From: Actinomycetes bacterium
GTDB taxonomy: Bacteria; Actinomycetota; Actinomycetes; JAJYSQ01
DNA length: 8,580 nucleotides
Reading direction: 5' to 3'
Assembly: GCA_021793495.1 (NCBI GenBank)
Contig: JAJYSQ010000040.1
Location: 1-8,580, forward strand
Shown in pieces: positions 6,120 to 8,580 of this stretch (its first letter is position 1; each line of letters begins with the position of its first letter). The notes below the pieces were generated by a model. That model was not told the origin of the DNA and did not search any database. It saw only the letters and a program-made list of their open reading frames with translations. The position numbers and the translations under genes are program-made.

Positions 6120-6129
6120 AGGAGGTGAT
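6120..6129 (+). promoter_or_regulatory. Near-perfect Shine-Dalgarno deciding the steA start
   Basis: AGGAGGTGAT is fully complementary to the 3' end of 16S rRNA and is the best ribosome binding site in the window. It places the start at GTG 6136, 10 nt after AGGAGG. The nearer ATG 6128 and GTG 6131 are in another frame and stop at once. The upstream in-frame GTG at 6073 lies in the hairpin and is not credible. Confidence 0.75.
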
Positions 6130-6135
6130 GGTGAC

Positions 6136-7302
6136 GTGACGAGGAATGCCGTTTCCGGGACGGGCGACCGGAGGCATGCGCGCAAACCGTCGCCGCCACC
6201 GTCACCGTCATCGGTCCCTGGCGTCTGGGGGGCAGTGCGGGTCGATCGTCATGCGGGTCGATTGCTGCGTCGGCTGCAGCCGGGGGACGTGGCGGTGCTC
6301 GACCAGCCGGACCTTGACCGTCCCACTGCGGCGGCCTTGCTGTCGCACGGGGTCAGCGCGGTGGTCAATGCCTCGCCCTGCATCAGTGGCCGGTACCCGA
6401 CGTATGGAGCAGCCGAGCTGCTGGCCGCGGGCATCCCGGTGCTGGACTGTGTCGGGCTGCAGGTCCTGGCCCGGCTCACCGATGGTGAACAGGTACGGGT
6501 GCACGACGACGGGATCTGGTGCGAGGGACGACTGGTGGGTCGTGGACGGGTCCTCGCCGCCGACCTGGTGGCGGCCGAGACCACTCAGGCGGGTGCCGGA
6601 CTGGCCGTCCAGCTGGAGGCCTTCGCCGGCGCAGCGGTGCAGCTGGCCCGCAACGAAGGGAACCTGCTCCTGGAAGGGGTCGGGCTGCCCGTGCTTGCGA
6701 CGTCGATGCTGGGACGATCGGTCCTGGTGGTGACCCCGAACGGACGCGATGACTTGCGCGCAGTACGCCGTTGGGTGCGGGCCGCGCGCCCGGTCCTGGT
6801 CGGCGTGGCTGCCGGGACGGGAGTGCTCCTCGACGCCGGGATGTCCCCGGACGTCGTCGTCGCCGATCTCGAGGCCCTCGACGACCGGGAGTACGCCTGT
6901 GGTGCCGAGCTGGTCGCGGTCCGCGGACCGCACGAGCCGCCGGACCAGCGGACCGGGACTCGTCCTCAGCGAAGCAGCTCGCTGCTGATCACGCTGCTGT
7001 CTGCCGAGGACGTTGCGGTGCTGCTGGCGGAGGCCGGTCAGGCGGATGTGGTCGTGCTCGCCGGGGGCCGGGCACGGCTGTCCGGCCTGCTGGAGACCGG
7101 GGGGGCTCCCATGGCCGGCACCGTGCTGTGCCGGACCAAGGCCGGGGACCGCCTGGTCCACGCGCGGGCCCTGCCGGCCGTCGTGCCGCGGGGGCCGGGA
7201 TGGCCCTGGGTGATTGTGCTGCTGACGATCGCGGTGGCTGCCCTGATCGGTGCCGGCCTGATGGTGACCGGCGTGCTGCCCAGCGGGTGGGTCGTGCGGT
7301 GA
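6136..7302 (+). CDS. steA: SteA-like membrane-anchored cytokinesis/cell-separation protein
   Basis: This 388-residue protein matches actinobacterial SteA (Rv1697-type, about 393 aa), which with SteB supports the cell-separation peptidoglycan hydrolase pathway and ethambutol tolerance in Corynebacterium. After a Pro/Ser-rich head (about 18-28), the family block VVNASPCISGRYPTYG (76-91) precedes AAGIPVLD (97-104). The middle (about 195-345) is a thiamine-pyrophosphokinase-like fold, with LVVTPNGRDDLRAV, PDVVVADLEALDD (238-250) and SAEDVAVLLA (289-298). One hydrophobic helix at about 357-377 ends just before the C terminus, giving a mostly cytoplasmic protein with a C-terminal anchor. In the relatives I recall, the segment at 243-248 reads GDMDS-like; here it is ADLEAL, so the kinase-type acidic motif is degraded. 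The start is GTG 6136, set by AGGAGGTGAT. The stop overlaps steB by 4 nt. No enzyme activity has been shown for the family. Family assignment is strong by synteny and motifs; mechanism unknown. Confidence 0.88.
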   Translation: MTRNAVSGTGDRRHARKPSPPPSPSSVPGVWGAVRVDRHAGRLLRRLQPGDVAVLDQPDLDRPTAAALLSHGVSAVVNASPCISGRYPTYGAAELLAAGIPVLDCVGLQVLARLTDGEQVRVHDDGIWCEGRLVGRGRVLAADLVAAETTQAGAGLAVQLEAFAGAAVQLARNEGNLLLEGVGLPVLATSMLGRSVLVVTPNGRDDLRAVRRWVRAARPVLVGVAAGTGVLLDAGMSPDVVVADLEALDDREYACGAELVAVRGPHEPPDQRTGTRPQRSSSLLITLLSAEDVAVLLAEAGQADVVVLAGGRARLSGLLETGGAPMAGTVLCRTKAGDRLVHARALPAVVPRGPGWPWVIVLLTIAVAALIGAGLMVTGVLPSGWVVR

Positions 7303-8330
7303 GCTCCTGGCGATACCGTGCGGTATCGATGGCCGTGGGCCTGCTGGCGCTGGCCATCGGGCTGGTGCTCGGGGCTGGACCGCTTCTCGGACCACCCGTA
7401 CGTCGTGAGAGCGGCGGTTCGCCCGGCCCGTTGGCCGGGGCCGGTCAGAGTCTGATCGTGGACTCCGGGGCTGCTGCCTACGACCAGCAGTGGACCGCCG
7501 CCCTGGTCGGCATGCTCGTCGACGGCCGGTTGACCGGGGTGCCGGTATCCGTGGTGGTTCTGCCGGGCACCCCGTCGAGCCTGGTCGCCTCGGCCCGCCG
7601 CACGCTGCTCCGCGCCGGAGCGCGGCTCACCGTCACGGTCACCGTCCAGAGCGCCTGGAGCGACCCGACCCGTACCTCCGTGCTGGCTGACCTGGCCAGC
7701 CGCCTCCTCCCGTCCGGTTCACGGACGCCGAGCGCGGGTACTCCTCAGCGTGCCGCGACCGTGCTGGCCAGCGCCCTTGTGGGGGCCACCAGCCCGGGTG
7801 CGGCTCACGAAGGGGCTTCGGCAGCCATCCTTGGCGGCCTCGGGGCGCTCGGGTTCATCACCGCCGACCCGGTCGTCGCGGGCACCGCGCGCCTGTCGAT
7901 GGCGTCTGCCGTGGTGTTGCTCGCCCCGGCCCGAGCCCCCTCGGGAGGCACCCCCTCGGTCACGGCCCCCTCGGTCACGGCCACCTGGTGGGAACCGTTG
8001 GCCGACGCGCTCGCCTCCTCGTCCCGGGCCCTCCTGGTGGCCGCCCCGCTGAGTACCGCCCCGCTGAGTGCTGGAGGCTCCCCAGGTCTGGTCACCGACC
8101 TGCAGACGGCCTCCGGTCGGACGCCAGCCGGCGGAGCGTCCGCCGGCGGAGCGTCCGCCGGGCCACGGAACATCTCCACCCTGGCTGGTGCCGACGGCCA
8201 GCAGGGGCAGGTCAGCCTCGTGCTGGCCCTGGTCGAGGCGCTCGCCGGCCACCCGGGGCAGTACGGCCTCGGTTCCGGCGCCACGTCGGGGGTGCTCCCT
8301 CCGCTGCCCGCCGGGAGCCCGGGCGGCTGA
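7299..8330 (+). CDS. steB: SteB / MctB family membrane-anchored envelope protein
   Basis: This 343-residue protein occupies the place of Rv1698 (MctB, 314 aa), once described as an outer-membrane channel, then tied to copper efflux, and as SteB to cell separation. It begins [14 protein letters not shown]; one hydrophobic helix (about 9-31) serves as an N-terminal anchor, with the rest probably outside the membrane. The C-terminal signature [20 protein letters not shown] (291-310), then GQYGLGSGA, corresponds to the mycobacterial region with ISTVDD and GHYGTG. Relatives have a coiled coil directly after the anchor; here residues 33-50 are a short Gly/Pro/Ser linker and the coiled coil appears missing. 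Three 15-nt tandem duplications (PSVTA x2, a TAPLS-type repeat, AGGAS x2) expand the 210-290 region, which is low-complexity. No Cys or clear His/Met metal cluster is visible, so copper transport is not supported by sequence alone. Start GTG 7299 overlaps the steA stop (GTGA); no good Shine-Dalgarno, so coupled translation with steA is likely. pyrG follows. Confidence 0.82.
   Translation: MSSWRYRAVSMAVGLLALAIGLVLGAGPLLGPPVRRESGGSPGPLAGAGQSLIVDSGAAAYDQQWTAALVGMLVDGRLTGVPVSVVVLPGTPSSLVASARRTLLRAGARLTVTVTVQSAWSDPTRTSVLADLASRLLPSGSRTPSAGTPQRAATVLASALVGATSPGAAHEGASAAILGGLGALGFITADPVVAGTARLSMASAVVLLAPARAPSGGTPSVTAPSVTATWWEPLADALASSSRALLVAAPLSTAPLSAGGSPGLVTDLQTASGRTPAGGASAGGASAGPRNISTLAGADGQQGQVSLVLALVEALAGHPGQYGLGSGATSGVLPPLPAGSPGG
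7951..7980 (+). repeat. 15-nt tandem duplication in steB (PSVTA twice)
   Basis: Two identical copies of CCCCCTCGGTCACGG lie at 7951-7965 and 7966-7980, in frame, encoding PSVTA at residues 219-223 and 224-228. The absence of synonymous change points to a recent event. Confidence 0.85.
8041..8070 (+). repeat. 15-nt tandem duplication in steB (APLS twice)
   Basis: CCGCCCCGCTGAGTA (8041-8055) is followed directly by CCGCCCCGCTGAGTG (8056-8070), differing only in the last base. It encodes APLST then APLSA (249-258). Confidence 0.85.
8127..8161 (+). repeat. 15-nt tandem duplication in steB (AGGAS twice)
   Basis: Two identical copies of GCCGGCGGAGCGTCC lie at 8127-8141 and 8142-8156, with a partial third (GCCGG) to 8161. 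It encodes AGGAS twice plus AG, residues 277-288, a flexible Gly/Ala linker before the conserved C-terminal block. Confidence 0.85.
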
Positions 8331-8403
8331 TAGCCTGCAAGCCCGTGGACGGTCTGGCGCAACCTCCGGTGGCCGGCCGCGATCGACACCACGGGAGCCC
8401 GAC
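8331..8403 (+). promoter_or_regulatory. pyrG leader with possible ribosome-site-sequestering stem
   Basis: The 73-nt gap between steB and pyrG holds TAGCCT at 8331-8336, which fits a -10 element (TAnnnT), though no TTGAC-like -35 is seen at 16-18 nt. CCCGTGG (8342-8348) pairs perfectly with CCACGGG (8389-8395), and the latter covers most of the pyrG Shine-Dalgarno GGGAG (8393-8397). A small CCGG-TGG-CCGG hairpin at 8366-8376 lies inside. If a transcript starts near 8341-8343, this stem could lower pyrG translation. No known pyrG attenuation element is recognised. Pattern is seen directly; regulation is inference. Confidence 0.3.
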
Positions 8404-8580
8404 TTGGCTGCGGTCCGAACCACCAAGCACATCTTCGTCACCGGCGGGGTCGCATCGTCCCTGGGCAAGGGGCTGACGGCCTCGAGCCTGGGACATCTGC
8501 TGCACTCTCGAGGCCTGCGGGTCACCATGCAGAAGCTCGACCCGTACCTCAATGTCGACCCGGGCACGATGAACCCCTTC
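8404..8580 (+). CDS. pyrG: CTP synthase, N-terminal fragment (cut by window edge)
   Basis: CTP synthase makes CTP from UTP, ATP and glutamine in pyrimidine synthesis. Only the first 59 codons are in the window; the frame stays open at the edge. The sequence from residue 8, [20 protein letters not shown], holds the ATP-binding P-loop of the synthetase domain (Lys22 in SLGKG), followed by [20 protein letters not shown] (40-59), including Lys44; both are near-invariant blocks of the family. The start is taken as TTG 8404 because GGGAG at 8393-8397 lies 6 nt upstream and I see no ATG or GTG start in this frame within the 73-nt gap after steB. The place after steB matches Rv1698-Rv1699. The identification is firm; the start is less certain. 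Confidence 0.93.
   Translation, partial: MAAVRTTKHIFVTGGVASSLGKGLTASSLGHLLHSRGLRVTMQKLDPYLNVDPGTMNPF

Noticed and set aside
6771..7298. Extension of the steB frame upstream into steA
   Set aside because: It lies in another frame of a well-matched steA and would bury the N-terminal membrane anchor of SteB in the middle of the protein.
8127..8161. Short tandem repeats in steB as a CRISPR array
   Set aside because: The units are 15 nt, directly adjacent without spacers, in frame and within a coding sequence.
7299..8330. Copper efflux pump function for the SteB/MctB protein
   Set aside because: Only one membrane helix and no Cys or clear metal-binding cluster are visible; the copper role comes from mycobacterial genetics and cannot be read from this sequence.

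Overview
The window looks like ordinary chromosome from a high-GC actinobacterium. Third codon positions are mostly G or C, eight of the nine genes appear to start with GTG or TTG, and the gene order is the one I recall around tlyA-nadK-recN-pyrG in Mycobacterium tuberculosis (Rv1692 to Rv1699) and in Streptomyces. I cannot place it more finely than the class. I see no phage, IS element, CRISPR array, rRNA or tRNA.

Layout from the left. A HAD-IIA phosphatase (78-1091, +), probably a glycerol-3-phosphate phosphatase, converges on a small SCP2-type lipid-binding protein (1138-1473, -). A 231-base divergent intergenic region (1474-1704) follows. From it a rightward gene series begins: a phasin-like coiled-coil protein (1705-2343), a 52-residue conserved small protein (2340-2498), the rRNA 2'-O-methyltransferase TlyA (2495-3307), NAD kinase (3304-4254) and the repair ATPase RecN (4271-6025). 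A perfect 13-bp hairpin (6036-6073) then separates this series from steA (6136-7302) and steB (7299-8330), which encode a membrane-anchored pair linked to cell separation and envelope integrity in Corynebacteriales. CTP synthase (pyrG) begins at 8404 and runs off the right edge.

How the genes work together. Four junctions share the same 4-nt overlap, GTGA, so the phasin-like, small, tlyA and nadK genes, and separately steA-steB, are probably translationally coupled. The cluster mixes ribosome modification, NADP supply, recombinational repair, septum and envelope control, and CTP synthesis. The link is conserved synteny, not one pathway.

I do not see a new defence or mobile system. The observations most worth a second look are the 52-residue gene, which is easily missed; the degenerate thiamine-pyrophosphokinase-like motif in SteA; a SteB that seems to lack the usual coiled coil and carries three separate 15-nt tandem duplications; the hairpin plus near-perfect ribosome binding site before steA; and a leader before pyrG that could hide its ribosome binding site. 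Family comparisons are from memory; no search or alignment was run.
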